Assembly (NCBI RefSeq): GCF_037071985.1
Contig: NZ_JAXHDF010000006.1
Span: 124,001-188,000 of the forward strand
Source of the DNA: Pseudogracilibacillus sp037071985
GTDB lineage: Bacteria > Bacillota > Bacilli > Bacillales > Amphibacillaceae
DNA length: 64,000 nucleotides
Direction of reading: 5' to 3'
Positions 27,015-36,247 of the stretch are shown here, piece after piece. A model generated the notes under the pieces. It did no database searches and was not told the DNA's origin. It saw only the letters and a program-made list of their open reading frames with translations. How positions within the stretch are numbered: the first letter of the stretch is position 1; each line of letters opens with the position of its first letter. The translations under genes were made by a program, and so were the position numbers.

Positions 27015-27335
27015 ATGGAAATTCAATCAATTGCTGCAGCACAACAGTTTAATGAAAATAGATTTACAAAAATTGATATGATTAAAACGAAATCGAGTGT
27101 TGTTTTTATGTTGAATTTTTTACCAGGTCAACAAATGAAGCCCCATAACCACCCTAACCGCGAATTATACTTGCATGTTTTAGAAGGAGAAGGCACTCTC
27201 TTGATAGATAATGAAGAAATTGTTGTGAAACAAGGAGAACTTATTTATTGTAATGCTGAAGAAAAAATCGGATTTATAAATACGAGTGAAACTAACGTTT
27301 CAATTTATGCTACGATGAATAAAATGGAGGATTAA
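27015..27335 (+). CDS. Small cupin-domain protein
   Basis: A 106-residue single-domain cupin. The metal-site motifs are present in part: KPHNHPNRELYLHVLEGEG gives His-His-Glu, while the second motif (QGELIYCNAEEKIGFIN) lacks the usual His. This may be a binding or regulatory cupin rather than an oxygenase. AAGGAGAG precedes the ATG. It has its own terminator. Confidence 0.75.
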   Translation: MEIQSIAAAQQFNENRFTKIDMIKTKSSVVFMLNFLPGQQMKPHNHPNRELYLHVLEGEGTLLIDNEEIVVKQGELIYCNAEEKIGFINTSETNVSIYATMNKMED

Positions 27336-27388
27336 CATTGTCCTACTTATTAAGCCTTGAGATTAACACTTTTAGGTTAATATAGTTT

Positions 27389-27441
27389 AAAATTAAATAG
27401 ATAGCTCGGTTCTTGTCGAACTGAGCTATTTATTTAATTTT
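27389..27441 (+). terminator. Rho-independent terminator
   Basis: Long stem AAATTAAATA-GATAGCTCGGTTC / GAACTGAGCTAT-TTATTTAATTT around the loop TTGTC. T-rich on both sides, so possibly bidirectional. Confidence 0.8.
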
Positions 27442-27516
27442 GAAAAATCTTCCTCTAAGAAATAACTTACCATTGCGGAAACATTTATAAAGCCTTTAAG
27501 AAAAGAGGTTATCACA

Positions 27517-29232
27517 GTGAATCAAAAAACTAAGCTGTCGGAAACATTACAAAAGTTAGAAGATATTGAGCTAGCTTTAAATGAGTCTTCTATTGTTGCA
27601 ATTACAGATAATAAAGGAGTTATCCAATTTGCAAATGAAAAATTTTGCGAAATGTCTAAATATAGTTTGAAAGAATTAATAGGGAGTAAGCAAAGTATCG
27701 TTAATTCCGGATACCATAGTAGAGATTTTTTTAAGGAAATGTGGAGAACAATTGGTACAGGGAATGTTTGGAAAGGTGAAATAAAAAACAAAGCGAAAGA
27801 TGGAACATTTTATTGGGTAAACACAACAATCGTTCCTTTTTTAAAAGAGAATGGTAAACCATTCAAATATGTTTCGATCCGCCACGATATAACGAAACGG
27901 AAAGAATATGAAGAAACGATCAAACAAATGGCATTTTATGATCCTTTAACTTCATTGCCAAATCGTAACGCATTAACTGAATGGATAACGAAAGAGGCAA
28001 TGGAAGTTGGAGAATCAATTACAGTTCTTTTTATGGATATTGATCGTTTTAAATCTATTAATGATAATTTTGGCCACCGAACAGGGGATAAAATATTAAA
28101 TGAAGTTGCTAAAAGATTGCAAAACTGTATCACTTCTTTTGATTTTATCGTTAGACAAGGTGGAGATGAATTTATTGTATTTTTGAAAGAACTAAGTGAC
28201 CAACAAGAAATTATGACAGTTGTTGATAAAATTAAAGAGCAGTTCAATTTGCCTTTTTTTATTAATGGTAAAAAAATTGCCACCTCTACAAGTATTGGAA
28301 TCAGTATGAATACTTTAGAGGACAAAGAAATTGAACTATTAAGTTTTATAGAGGCAACGATTAGACAAGCGGATACAGCGATGTATCATGCAAAGAGAAA
28401 TGGTGGTAACTCACATTGTTTTAACACGTTTGATCAAAATAAAGAAATGGAAAGATATTACTTATTAGACCAAGAAGTAAAATATGCGTTAGGACAAAAT
28501 CAATTTTCCATTCTCTATCATCCCCTTGTTAGTTTGAAAGATAATAAGATTAATGGAGTAGAGGCATTATTACGTTGGAACAATAAGAAACTAGGATCCG
28601 TATCTCCGGTAGAATTTATTCCAATTTTAGAAGAGCTTGGTCTCATTATTCCAGTTGGTAAATGGGTTCTAAAATCAGTCTGCAAGCAAATGAAGTCATG
28701 GCATGATAATGGGGTTCATATAAACAGAGCCTCCGTAAATGTTTCGCCAGTCCAATTTAGAAGCCAAAATTTTGTAAATGATGTAAAAGAAATATTACAA
28801 GAAACCGGACTGGAAGCAAAATATTTGGAAATGGAAATTACGGAAGGCACGATTTTAAACATAAAAAATCCAGAAGGAACTTTGTCTGAATTGAGAGATT
28901 TGGGTGTCTCTATTTCCATCGATGACTTCGGAACCGGTTATTCATCCTTGAGTTATTTAAAACGCCTACCTGTTAATACGATAAAAATAGATAAATCATT
29001 TATCGATGATTTAGACATCGAGGGTGAAGTAATCGTAGATACAATTATCTCAATGGGAAAAAATCTTAAGTATAATGTAGTAGCTGAAGGTATAGAAAAC
29101 GCAGAACAAGCATCTTATTTGAAAGCTCAAAATTGTCATGAAGGACAAGGGTATTTTTGGAGTAAGCCTATAGAAGCAAAGCGAATAACTAAACTCTATG
29201 AAGAACAGGTTTCTTCCATTAATGTTAAATGA
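27517..29232 (+). CDS. PAS-GGDEF-EAL cyclic-di-GMP protein
   Basis: A 571-residue soluble signalling protein with a PAS sensor (about 12-130, with WVNTTIVPFLKENGKPFKY), a GGDEF domain with an intact active site (RQGGDEF, about 216-221) and an EAL phosphodiesterase domain (EALLRW from 349, EMEITEG, IDDFGTGYSS). Both catalytic signatures are complete, so it could make and degrade c-di-GMP; in such hybrids one activity usually dominates. No membrane segment is present, so it senses something cytosolic. It starts at GTG after AGAGG and is monocistronic. Confidence 0.9.
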   Translation: MNQKTKLSETLQKLEDIELALNESSIVAITDNKGVIQFANEKFCEMSKYSLKELIGSKQSIVNSGYHSRDFFKEMWRTIGTGNVWKGEIKNKAKDGTFYWVNTTIVPFLKENGKPFKYVSIRHDITKRKEYEETIKQMAFYDPLTSLPNRNALTEWITKEAMEVGESITVLFMDIDRFKSINDNFGHRTGDKILNEVAKRLQNCITSFDFIVRQGGDEFIVFLKELSDQQEIMTVVDKIKEQFNLPFFINGKKIATSTSIGISMNTLEDKEIELLSFIEATIRQADTAMYHAKRNGGNSHCFNTFDQNKEMERYYLLDQEVKYALGQNQFSILYHPLVSLKDNKINGVEALLRWNNKKLGSVSPVEFIPILEELGLIIPVGKWVLKSVCKQMKSWHDNGVHINRASVNVSPVQFRSQNFVNDVKEILQETGLEAKYLEMEITEGTILNIKNPEGTLSELRDLGVSISIDDFGTGYSSLSYLKRLPVNTIKIDKSFIDDLDIEGEVIVDTIISMGKNLKYNVVAEGIENAEQASYLKAQNCHEGQGYFWSKPIEAKRITKLYEEQVSSINVK

Positions 29233-29322
29233 CTTTTTATATAAGATTTCCCATTTGAACACTGTTTCTATTATACTAGGAAAGAAAATAAAATTGGTTA
29301 GTAGTAGGGGGAGGAGTCTCCG

Positions 29323-30711
29323 TTGAGTCATATAAAAGGAGAAACATTTGAAGTAGACATTCATCGATTGGATGATAAAGGAGCAGGACAAGCAGTTGTT
29401 TGGCGTAAAAACGAAGAAGGTAATGAAAGAAAATTAAAACTTACCATTCCATATACGCTTCCCGGCGAGAAAGTTCGCGTGACAGTTGAACAACCACATA
29501 AACGTCGTTGGAAAAGTAAGGCGGACACAGTTCTTGAAGGACATTCAAAACGGGTAGATGCTAGATGCCCACATTTTGAAAGCTGTGGTGGATGTGTATG
29601 GCAACATTGGAGTTATGAAGGACAGCTTGAAGAAAAAACGAATTATGTGAAAACGGTATTACACAATCAAGGATTTGATTCAGAAGTTGTTAAAGATACA
29701 ATTGGGATGGAAGAGCCATGGTATTACCGCAACAAAATGGAGTTTACCTTTGCAGTTGATGGATCACTTGGATTGCATGAACAAGGGAATTATCAGCGAA
29801 TCATCCCTTTAGAAACATGTTTTATCATGAAACAGGAAATGAAAGAAGCAGTTTTAGAAGTAGCACAATGGGTAAAAGAAAATCAGTTGTCTGGTTATCA
29901 TAAAGAAAAAAGGGAAGGGCTTCTTCGTCATGTGATGGTTCGCCAATCTTTTCATACAGAAGAAATACTGTTAGCTATTTTTGCAACAGAAGGACCGGAT
30001 AAGGTTTCAGGAATCGACGACTTAACTGAACGTATTGAAAAGAAATTTCCTCAGGTCAAAAGCCTATTATGGTTAGAAAACCGAAACTGGGCAGATCGAA
30101 CACAGGCAGAAGAAACGCATGTATTGTCAGGTCGAGATTTTATTTATGATGAATTAATGGGTTATCGCTACCGATTATGGTTTGATACATTTTTCCAAAC
30201 GAACCCAGCGCAAGCTGAAAAACTGGTCGAACTTGCTCTTCAGATGGCAGAACCAAAACCGACTGAAAAAATGATCGATCTATTTTGTGGGGTCGGAACA
30301 TTTTCTTTACCGTTCGCAAATAGGGTGAAAGAACTTGCTGGGATAGAAATTGTGGAAACGTCGATTGAATCTGCAAAAAGAAATGCGGAGGACAATGGTA
30401 TTACGAATACTCACTTTTTAGCAAAAGATGCACGTCATGGGATCGATGAAGTATTAGGCCATTTTGGTAAACCTGATTTATTACTCGTTGATCCCCCTCG
30501 TTCTGGAGCAGGTGGTAAAGTAATGCGCCGAATCGGGCGTTCTAAGCCAATTCGAATTGTCTATGTGTCATGTAACCCCGCATCCTTCGCAGTAGATATT
30601 AAAGAATTAGAAGCATTTGGCTATACATTACAGACAGTTCAACCTGTGGACTTGTTTCCACACACGTATCATGTGGAGTTGGTGGCGTTGCTACAAAGAG
30701 AAACTATATAG
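29323..30711 (+). CDS. rlmCD: 23S rRNA (uracil-5-)-methyltransferase RlmCD
   Basis: A 462-residue TrmA/RumA-type RNA methyltransferase. It has a TRAM domain (about 1-65), a [4Fe-4S] cluster ligated by Cys82, Cys88, Cys91 (CPHFESCGGC) and Cys166 (LETCFIMK), the SAM motif DLFCGVGTFSLPFA and the catalytic Cys417 in VYVSCNPAS. In Bacillus RlmCD makes m5U747 and m5U1939 of 23S rRNA. It starts with TTG 7 bases after GGAGGAG. Its extreme 3' end and downstream flank are duplicated at 4134-4290 next to a recombinase stump, so this gene family is the integration target. Confidence 0.9.
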   Translation: MSHIKGETFEVDIHRLDDKGAGQAVVWRKNEEGNERKLKLTIPYTLPGEKVRVTVEQPHKRRWKSKADTVLEGHSKRVDARCPHFESCGGCVWQHWSYEGQLEEKTNYVKTVLHNQGFDSEVVKDTIGMEEPWYYRNKMEFTFAVDGSLGLHEQGNYQRIIPLETCFIMKQEMKEAVLEVAQWVKENQLSGYHKEKREGLLRHVMVRQSFHTEEILLAIFATEGPDKVSGIDDLTERIEKKFPQVKSLLWLENRNWADRTQAEETHVLSGRDFIYDELMGYRYRLWFDTFFQTNPAQAEKLVELALQMAEPKPTEKMIDLFCGVGTFSLPFANRVKELAGIEIVETSIESAKRNAEDNGITNTHFLAKDARHGIDEVLGHFGKPDLLLVDPPRSGAGGKVMRRIGRSKPIRIVYVSCNPASFAVDIKELEAFGYTLQTVQPVDLFPHTYHVELVALLQRETI

Positions 30712-30815
30712 AAATCTTTAGTTTTAAACACTTTCACAAGCATTTCGTGTTTGTAGGAGAAGGTGAAAAAACGAGAAATAAAGTACTGAAAAACCACATT
30801 ACTGTACTAGTGGTA
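30664..30815 (+). repeat. rlmCD 3' end and flank, repeated at 4134-4290
   Basis: This is the copy inside and after the intact rlmCD. GCTACAAAGAGAAACT (30690-30705) is identical to 4158-4173, and similarity continues through TTAGTTTTAAACAC and TGAAAAACCACATT to about 30815. The two copies are in direct orientation, about 26.5 kb apart. Confidence 0.6.
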
Positions 30816-31137
30816 ATTGATCTGGGGAGTGGGGACACAACAGAATAATTATAAAAATTATTTCATAATTGATGATACTAATTTTAACGGCAGTTGTAAG
30901 ATAAGGAAATTTACAGTCGCCGTTTTTCCTTTTAAAACGAATAGTGATTTATCGATATAGAAACTAGTGAAGATTATAGCAGTAACCAATATAACTCAAA
31001 CAAAAATATCAAAGTGGCCCAGTCATATGTGGTAGAATTATTTGGACCCTAGCTATTATTATTTACAAGAAATAATGGAAGGCTTTAAGTGATTATTGTA
31101 AGCCTATCCTTAATAAAAATAATATGGATGTGAATAA
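30712..31137. other. Non-coding stretch after rlmCD
   Basis: No gene is seen. It holds the repeated rlmCD flank (to about 30815) and a terminator-like hairpin at 30886-30928. Confidence 0.5.
30886..30928 (+). terminator. Rho-independent terminator
   Basis: Stem AACGGCAGTTGTAA / TTTACAGTCGCCGTT (one mismatch) followed by a T run, about 175 bases after rlmCD. Confidence 0.65.
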
Positions 31138-31693
31138 ATGAACCAAAGTGAAAATGAAGTCAATCAGGTTGCCGAAAAACGATTAGGGCTTGTCATTGGA
31201 GTTCATGTCTTGTCCTTATTAGCTGCAGCTGCTTTTCCCGAAGGACGTCCTTTATTGGCTTCCCATTTTATTCGCTGTAGAAGGTCTTATTGTCCTTCAT
31301 TTATTCAGATTGTGGAAAAGATATAAATATCAATCAAAGCATTATTATACGATAAATCTATATTGGGTTTTAACAGGTATAAATATTTTTGCTTCGCTAC
31401 CAATATTGCGATTGTGTTATGGAACACATTACTTTTGGGTCATTTTACCATTGATGATCGCCGTCTTCTTTTATGCCCATTTCATTAGAGAAAAGACTTT
31501 AGTGCTTTTTGTAAGTCCAAGTAAATTAAAAACGTTATATAGATTGCTTGTATTGATGCGTATCTTTGTAGTTGTATCAATAAGGGAGAAATTTCTAAAT
31601 AATAACTGTCAGAGGCTTCTCTATAATGATATGATATATATTAAATTAGTCAAAAGATACAAAGGATCAAAATCTTTCTCTGTATGGAGATAA
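31138..31693 (+). pseudogene. Frameshifted membrane protein gene
   Basis: The first 32 codons (MNQSENEVNQVAEKRLGLVI and a hydrophobic stretch) run in one frame. From about 31232 the sensible membrane-protein sequence continues in another frame (LYWLPILFAVEGLIVLHLF, then YYTINLYWVLTGINIFASL and FFYAHFIREKTLVLFV) to the stop at 31693. The first frame meanwhile loses hydrophobic character and stops at 31326. One indel near 31225-31235 explains both. Family not recognised. Confidence 0.6.
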
Positions 31694-31708
31694 AAGAAAG
31701 GGCAGATA

Positions 31709-32302
31709 ATGATTACGGATGAAATTATTTCCACCCTAATTGTGGTTGGTGGATTTGTTGGTATTATTTTTATTATTTATATTTTAAGCAAAATCCCTGG
31801 CGTTGGTCTTATCTTTGGCTTCCTTCGAAGACTCTTCTTGTTATTGTGGGGTATTGTTGTCATAGGCCTAACCTTTGTATATTTCACTTTTATCGGAAGT
31901 GAAGAGGGGATTCTTTATCAAGGAGAGCCGATAAATTTTCTTCTTGATGATGGTATGAGAGCATCGGTATTTTTTACTCTGCTGTATGCGGGATTTTGTC
32001 TTGTGTCAGTATTTTCTTTTGTTGTGGAGCTTGGTTGGAAAATCACTCGTATAAGCAGCAGGTTTAATGCTGAAATTGTTTTAGTTATAATGATTATTTT
32101 GGTGTTTACCGTATTTCCGATGGTTGTCGAAAAAATACTGCCAGATATTGAAGTAGGACGTTTTGGAAGATATGCACTTGGAATTTTACCGCTCGTGATG
32201 TATGTTGAGGGACAAATAAAAAGAGCCAGGGACCGATCAGGAGACACACGTTATCTTTCTTCGAAGGAGCGGTTTTATCCAAAATTTAGAATTAGTACAT
32301 AA
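31709..32302 (+). CDS. Unknown membrane protein
   Basis: A 197-residue protein with four or five hydrophobic helices and a basic C-terminal tail (KRARDRSGDTRYLSSKERF). No motif I recognise. It starts 15 bases after the frameshifted membrane gene with a weak AAAGG-type site; the two may once have formed a pair. Confidence 0.55.
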   Translation: MITDEIISTLIVVGGFVGIIFIIYILSKIPGVGLIFGFLRRLFLLLWGIVVIGLTFVYFTFIGSEEGILYQGEPINFLLDDGMRASVFFTLLYAGFCLVSVFSFVVELGWKITRISSRFNAEIVLVIMIILVFTVFPMVVEKILPDIEVGRFGRYALGILPLVMYVEGQIKRARDRSGDTRYLSSKERFYPKFRIST

Positions 32303-32367
32303 AAAGCGGAGGGAAAGATAAAAAATGGTTGTCTTTCTCCTTAAAGATTGATAACTATATTAATTTT

Positions 32368-32397
32368 AAAAGGTTGCCTTTGATGGCAATCTTTTTA
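32368..32397 (+). terminator. Rho-independent terminator
   Basis: Stem AAAAGGTTGCC / GGCAATCTTTTT with a 6-base loop, downstream of the membrane protein gene. Confidence 0.75.
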
Positions 32398-32534
32398 TGT
32401 CTATTATTCTTTATGAATTAACAATCGTATTGTTTAATATTTTGAATAAATGAAGCAATTATTGAACGTTGTTTCAATTTTTTGGGGAGCATTTTTGTTG
32501 AAAATGGAGGTAAAAACATGATTAGTGTTTTAAA

Positions 32535-32930
32535 GACAAGGCTTATGACAAGGGACTAAAAGTAATTGATTTTTCAGAAGTACCATCGGATGTCTTGACT
32601 GTTGTTACAGGTACCTTGGCAAATTATTATATAAGTTCAATTTTGGATGGAAAGCAAATAAAAGACCCCCTTTTAATTTGCTTTGCGATGAGGTACACCT
32701 TTATTTACCAATAAAGATGAGGCTGATGAAGTTTAGAAACAAGTACTTTATAACTTGAAAGAATAATAAAAGAAGGTAGATGTACTTCCTGTATTCGTAG
32801 TCGGTCAAAGACCATCTAAACGGTATTGAGCCAGTGCAATAATTTTACAATTTTACGTTTGACAATTGATTTCAGATTGAGTTGAACTAGCTTCAGCACC
32901 TATTCGCCTAGGAGACATCCGGTTCTCCCT
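32535..32930 (+). pseudogene. HerA-type ATPase, heavily decayed remnant
   Basis: Across three frames this stretch reads as the C-terminal half of a HerA/DUF87 ATPase. One frame gives KGLKVIDFSEVPSDVLTVVT followed by GTLANYY; the next gives DEVHLYLP (Walker B region, DEAHLYLP in intact proteins); a third gives NKDEADEV-stop-KQVLYNLKE; later fragments include VVGQRPS. At least two frameshifts and several stops are present, and the N-terminal Walker A half is missing. Such HerA proteins occur in DNA processing and in anti-phage modules, so this may be a dead defence gene. Confidence 0.6.
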
Positions 32931-33076
32931 ACATAAATCAAATAAGAATTGCAATTCAAATATATCTCAGTCTAAGCATTTCCGATTTGTACGGCGATGA
33001 GCAAGGTGCTTGCGTTTTTCTTAAATGATAATATATTCTTCATCATATACTGATGAAAATAAAAAGGTGATTAGAA

Positions 33077-33745
33077 ATGACGAAAACGATTGTAGAAAAA
33101 TTAAATTTAACGAAATACAAGCAGATCGCTGTATTACATCAGCCAAAAGGAACAAATTATTTTAGTGAATTATCAGGCTATGATACTGATATAAAGCAGT
33201 CAGCCTACGATTTGATCTTTGCTTTTGTAGTCAATATTGACGAGTTAAAACAATTAGTTCATAAAGTAATTGAAAAAAATTATCTGAATCAGAAAGGATA
33301 TTTATTCATCGCGTACCCTAAAAAAGGTAATACTGTGTACCCAAGCTATATTCATCGTGATGAAATTATGCCAAGTATTGGTGTAGATGAAGAAGGATAT
33401 GTAGGGACAAGCAATATAAAATTTTCACGTATGGTTGGTCTAGACGAAACATTTACAGTTGTTGGTTTAAAAGAGGATGCTAATAATAAACAGAAAGCTG
33501 CTAATAAAGTAAGTCAGCGAGTAGATGATTATATTAATTTAATTCCAAAAATAGAAAAAGATTTACAAGATACTCCAGAGTTATTAGTTTTTTATCAAGC
33601 ACTCACCCCAGGTTATCGCAAAGATTGGGCTCGATTTGTATATAGTGCTAAACAAGAGACAACGAGAGAAAAGCGACGTGAGGAAATGAAAGTCATTTTA
33701 CGAGCAGGCTATAAAAGTCGAGACTTGTACCGACGCAACATATAA
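33077..33745 (+). CDS. YdeI/OmpD-associated family protein
   Basis: A 222-residue soluble protein. Its C-terminal third (LLVFYQALTPGYRKDWARFV, then KQETTREKRREEMKVILRAG) is the helical domain of the YdeI/OmpD-associated (bacteriocin-protection-like) family. The N-terminal part (about 1-140) is a DUF-type domain found joined to it. Molecular role is unknown. AAAAGGTGAT precedes the ATG. It lies in a decayed neighbourhood but is itself intact. Confidence 0.75.
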   Translation: MTKTIVEKLNLTKYKQIAVLHQPKGTNYFSELSGYDTDIKQSAYDLIFAFVVNIDELKQLVHKVIEKNYLNQKGYLFIAYPKKGNTVYPSYIHRDEIMPSIGVDEEGYVGTSNIKFSRMVGLDETFTVVGLKEDANNKQKAANKVSQRVDDYINLIPKIEKDLQDTPELLVFYQALTPGYRKDWARFVYSAKQETTREKRREEMKVILRAGYKSRDLYRRNI

Positions 33746-33839
33746 AAACAAATTAACATAAAAAAACATTATTGGTCATTACGAAGGTTATCAAAAGAAA
33801 ATCTCAAGTAATCATGGTGATCCATGTGGTTTACGATAT

Positions 33840-34061
33840 ATGGACAAAGCATGGATAAGATTAATGATTGAAGAAGATGAATTAGAATTGTCATCAGGTG
33901 GGGTATTCTTGGTGGATAGTGTTGACAGTTTTTTTAAAGAGAATAAAAATATAATGGAATTTGTAAAAGGACCTATCGATATTCCGCCAGGTAGATATGC
34001 CATATACAAAGATAACTCAGATAATTTTTTAAGGATTATTGACTTTACTAACGAGAAATAA
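33840..34061 (+). CDS. Small unknown protein, possibly 5'-truncated
   Basis: From ATG 33840 it encodes 73 residues (LELSSGGVFLVDSVDSFFKE, then GPIDIPPGRYAIYKDNSDNF). The same frame stays open further upstream, to about 33765, with plausible sequence (YEGYQKKISSNHGDPCGLRY) but no start codon there, so the true 5' end may be lost or may use a non-standard codon. The compact acidic protein resembles immunity-type proteins only loosely. I do not recognise it. Confidence 0.5.
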   Translation: MDKAWIRLMIEEDELELSSGGVFLVDSVDSFFKENKNIMEFVKGPIDIPPGRYAIYKDNSDNFLRIIDFTNEK

Positions 34062-34300
34062 ATTTAAAATAGGGCAATTTTCTTCTAATCAAATATAGTC
34101 AAAATTAGCATTTCCGATTATGATCCGGTTTTCGTGAAAATATACTTTTCCGTTTTCCGGTTCTTTTTCGTGCTCATACCTTGTCTTTAATCGGTTTTAT
34201 CTTTTTTTCATTATTCAACATTTCGAGAGAACTATATATAAAACTATGGATATAAGGTTCAAAAACAAGTGAAAAAAGACGAAATAATATGAACTATCAC

Positions 34301-34331
34301 TTGAACCTCCAGTTACTGAAGCCTTTATAAT
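34301..34331 (+). promoter_or_regulatory. MerR-type promoter with 19-base spacer
   Basis: TTGAAC (34301-34306) and TATAAT (34326-34331) are separated by 19 bases, the long spacer typical of MerR-activated promoters. The spacer holds the dyad CTCCAGTTACTGAAG (one mismatch). It sits 30 bases before a MerR-family gene, so autoactivation is likely. Confidence 0.75.
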
Positions 34332-34360
34332 GAAAATATAATTAGATGGGAGGAATTTTG

Positions 34361-35143
34361 ATGGATAATCAAAAGATGTTTTCCATTGGTGAATTTTCAA
34401 AAAAGACAGGAATATCCATTCGTAATTTACGCTATTATGATGAGATTGGTCTGTTAGTACCTGATAAGCATCCTATATCAGGGTATCGTATATACAATTA
34501 CAAAGATATTGTAACCCTACAAAAAATCCTTAGCTTAAAATTTCTGGGATACAGCTTACATAAAATCGCTGATTTGTTACATGAATCGAGTTTTACTGTT
34601 GATTTGAATGAAACATTAACCGATCATTTCATAGCCCTGGAAGAGGAGAAAAAACAAATAGAAAAATCTATGGATGCTATTAAAAGAATTATCCGTTTAT
34701 TGAAAGAAGAAGGAGAAGTTGATAGCGAGTTATTATTCAGTCTGATTCATAGTCTGCCTACCGAAGATAAACAAAAGGAATGGATGGAACGTCATAAGTT
34801 AACCGATTTTGTAGAAGAGTTGTCAAGGAAGGTAGAAGAGAGCGTAAATTTGGAAAAAACCTTTGTACAGCTGTCTAAAAAAGTAAATCAATTGTACGGT
34901 AAACCGATAGAGGATCCAGAAGTAAAAGAAATGGCTGAATCGTATATTGAAGCAACTATTTCATATCTTGGTGAGGGTTTAATGCGGAAATTATCCAATG
35001 TAAGCATTGAAGAACAAGACCTGCAAGAACTGAAAGACATAACCCCTTCTCCATTTACCGAAACTGAGGAAAAATGGCTTATTCAAGTAATCGAATATTA
35101 TATGGAAAAGTCAGAAATTAACTTGAAATCGAATGCCAAATGA
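34361..35143 (+). CDS. MerR-family transcriptional activator
   Basis: A 260-residue MerR regulator. N-terminal winged HTH: FSIGEFSKKTGISIRNLRYY, then SGYRIYNYKDIVTLQKILSL; next a coiled dimerisation helix (about 75-120) and a C-terminal helical domain of TipAS/antibiotic-binding type. It should activate its own promoter, which has the 19-base spacer, and the serine hydrolase gene 30 bases downstream. ATG 34361 is chosen because GGGAGG lies about 7 bases upstream; an in-frame earlier codon at 34346 is before that site. Confidence 0.88.
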   Translation: MDNQKMFSIGEFSKKTGISIRNLRYYDEIGLLVPDKHPISGYRIYNYKDIVTLQKILSLKFLGYSLHKIADLLHESSFTVDLNETLTDHFIALEEEKKQIEKSMDAIKRIIRLLKEEGEVDSELLFSLIHSLPTEDKQKEWMERHKLTDFVEELSRKVEESVNLEKTFVQLSKKVNQLYGKPIEDPEVKEMAESYIEATISYLGEGLMRKLSNVSIEEQDLQELKDITPSPFTETEEKWLIQVIEYYMEKSEINLKSNAK

Positions 35144-35173
35144 TAACTTTTCAACTAATAAGGAGAACTGGGT

Positions 35174-36247
35174 GTGGTTTGTTTGATTAAGGAAACAGAA
35201 AAGTTGATAACAAAAGAACTAAATAAGTCAAAGAAAGCAAGTATAGTTGTTGGAGTAGTTACAAAAGATGAAAAAATAGTTACGGGGACCATCCATAGTG
35301 AGAATGAGGACGTTGACAAAGGTGATTATGTATTTGAAATTGGCTCAACAACAAAAACCTTTACTAGTTTACTATTATCAAAGTTAGTCCTTAATAAAAC
35401 AATAGATTTAGATCAACCAATATCTGCATACAAACCAGAGTATAGGCGTGCATTATCATATAAAGGAAAGGAAGTAACATTTCGTCATCTATCGACACAT
35501 CTGTCAGCTCTTCCAAGGGAAAACACGAAGAAACTAAGGCAACGAATGAAAGAACATAAAGATGAAAAACACAATCCATATAAATATCTTTCACAGGAGG
35601 ATTTCAATCAATTTTTTATAGATTTTGACTTAAAAAAAGAGATTGAGAAGAAATGGAGATATTCCAATATAGGTGTAGGTTTATTGGGAAACACATTAGC
35701 TGAGATATTAGGCTTAACTTTTGAGGAAGCTATTACATCGCAAATTTTGGAACCTCTAGGTATGAAGGATACCTTTATTAAAGGTAATGCAGATCAAAAT
35801 CGGCGCTATGTAAAGGCGTATACGAAAAAAGGAGAGGAGATTCCGCCATTTTTGGTACCAGCTATGAATGGTACAGGTGCATTAAAAAGCACAGTCCATG
35901 ATATGCTCATGTTTTTAGAACATCAATTGAATATTCGTGAAAGTCCATTAAAAGAAGAAATTAAATTCACTCATAAAATACATTCAAAAACACAATGGAA
36001 AGATTTTAATATGGGATTAGGTTGGGTTATTGAGCGAAGAAAATGGAGTGATTTTCCAATTGTTCATCATGATGGAGCAACAATAGGATTTCATACGTAT
36101 TGTGGATTTATTAAAGAGAAACAAATTGGTACTGTTATTTGTACGACAAGCCAAATAAGACCATTAAGATTAATTAAAATCTTATTAGGACTTTCTGGAA
36201 GATTAAACGAAGATATTGCAAAAACAATTTTTAATAAGTATAGATAG
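35174..36247 (+). CDS. Cytosolic serine hydrolase, class C beta-lactamase family
   Basis: A 357-residue penicillin-binding-protein-like serine hydrolase with the family triad of motifs: STTK (in FEIGSTTKTFTSLLLS), YSN (WRYSNIGVGLLG) and HDG in place of KTG (VHHDGATIGFH). No signal peptide or membrane helix is present, so it works in the cytoplasm, unlike true beta-lactamases; esterase or peptidase activity is more likely. It is probably cotranscribed with the MerR-type gene 30 bases upstream. GTG 35174 follows AAGGAG by 9 bases. Confidence 0.85.
   Translation: MVCLIKETEKLITKELNKSKKASIVVGVVTKDEKIVTGTIHSENEDVDKGDYVFEIGSTTKTFTSLLLSKLVLNKTIDLDQPISAYKPEYRRALSYKGKEVTFRHLSTHLSALPRENTKKLRQRMKEHKDEKHNPYKYLSQEDFNQFFIDFDLKKEIEKKWRYSNIGVGLLGNTLAEILGLTFEEAITSQILEPLGMKDTFIKGNADQNRRYVKAYTKKGEEIPPFLVPAMNGTGALKSTVHDMLMFLEHQLNIRESPLKEEIKFTHKIHSKTQWKDFNMGLGWVIERRKWSDFPIVHHDGATIGFHTYCGFIKEKQIGTVICTTSQIRPLRLIKILLGLSGRLNEDIAKTIFNKYR

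Noticed and set aside
4158..30705. Reading the two rlmCD 3'-end copies as attL and attR of one 26.5-kb genomic island
   Set aside because: The recombinase lies outside this interval (left of 4158), and the intact rlmCD is at the right end, whereas insertion into its 3' end would place the element to the right of rlmCD. The interval also holds ordinary core-type genes such as yfmR.
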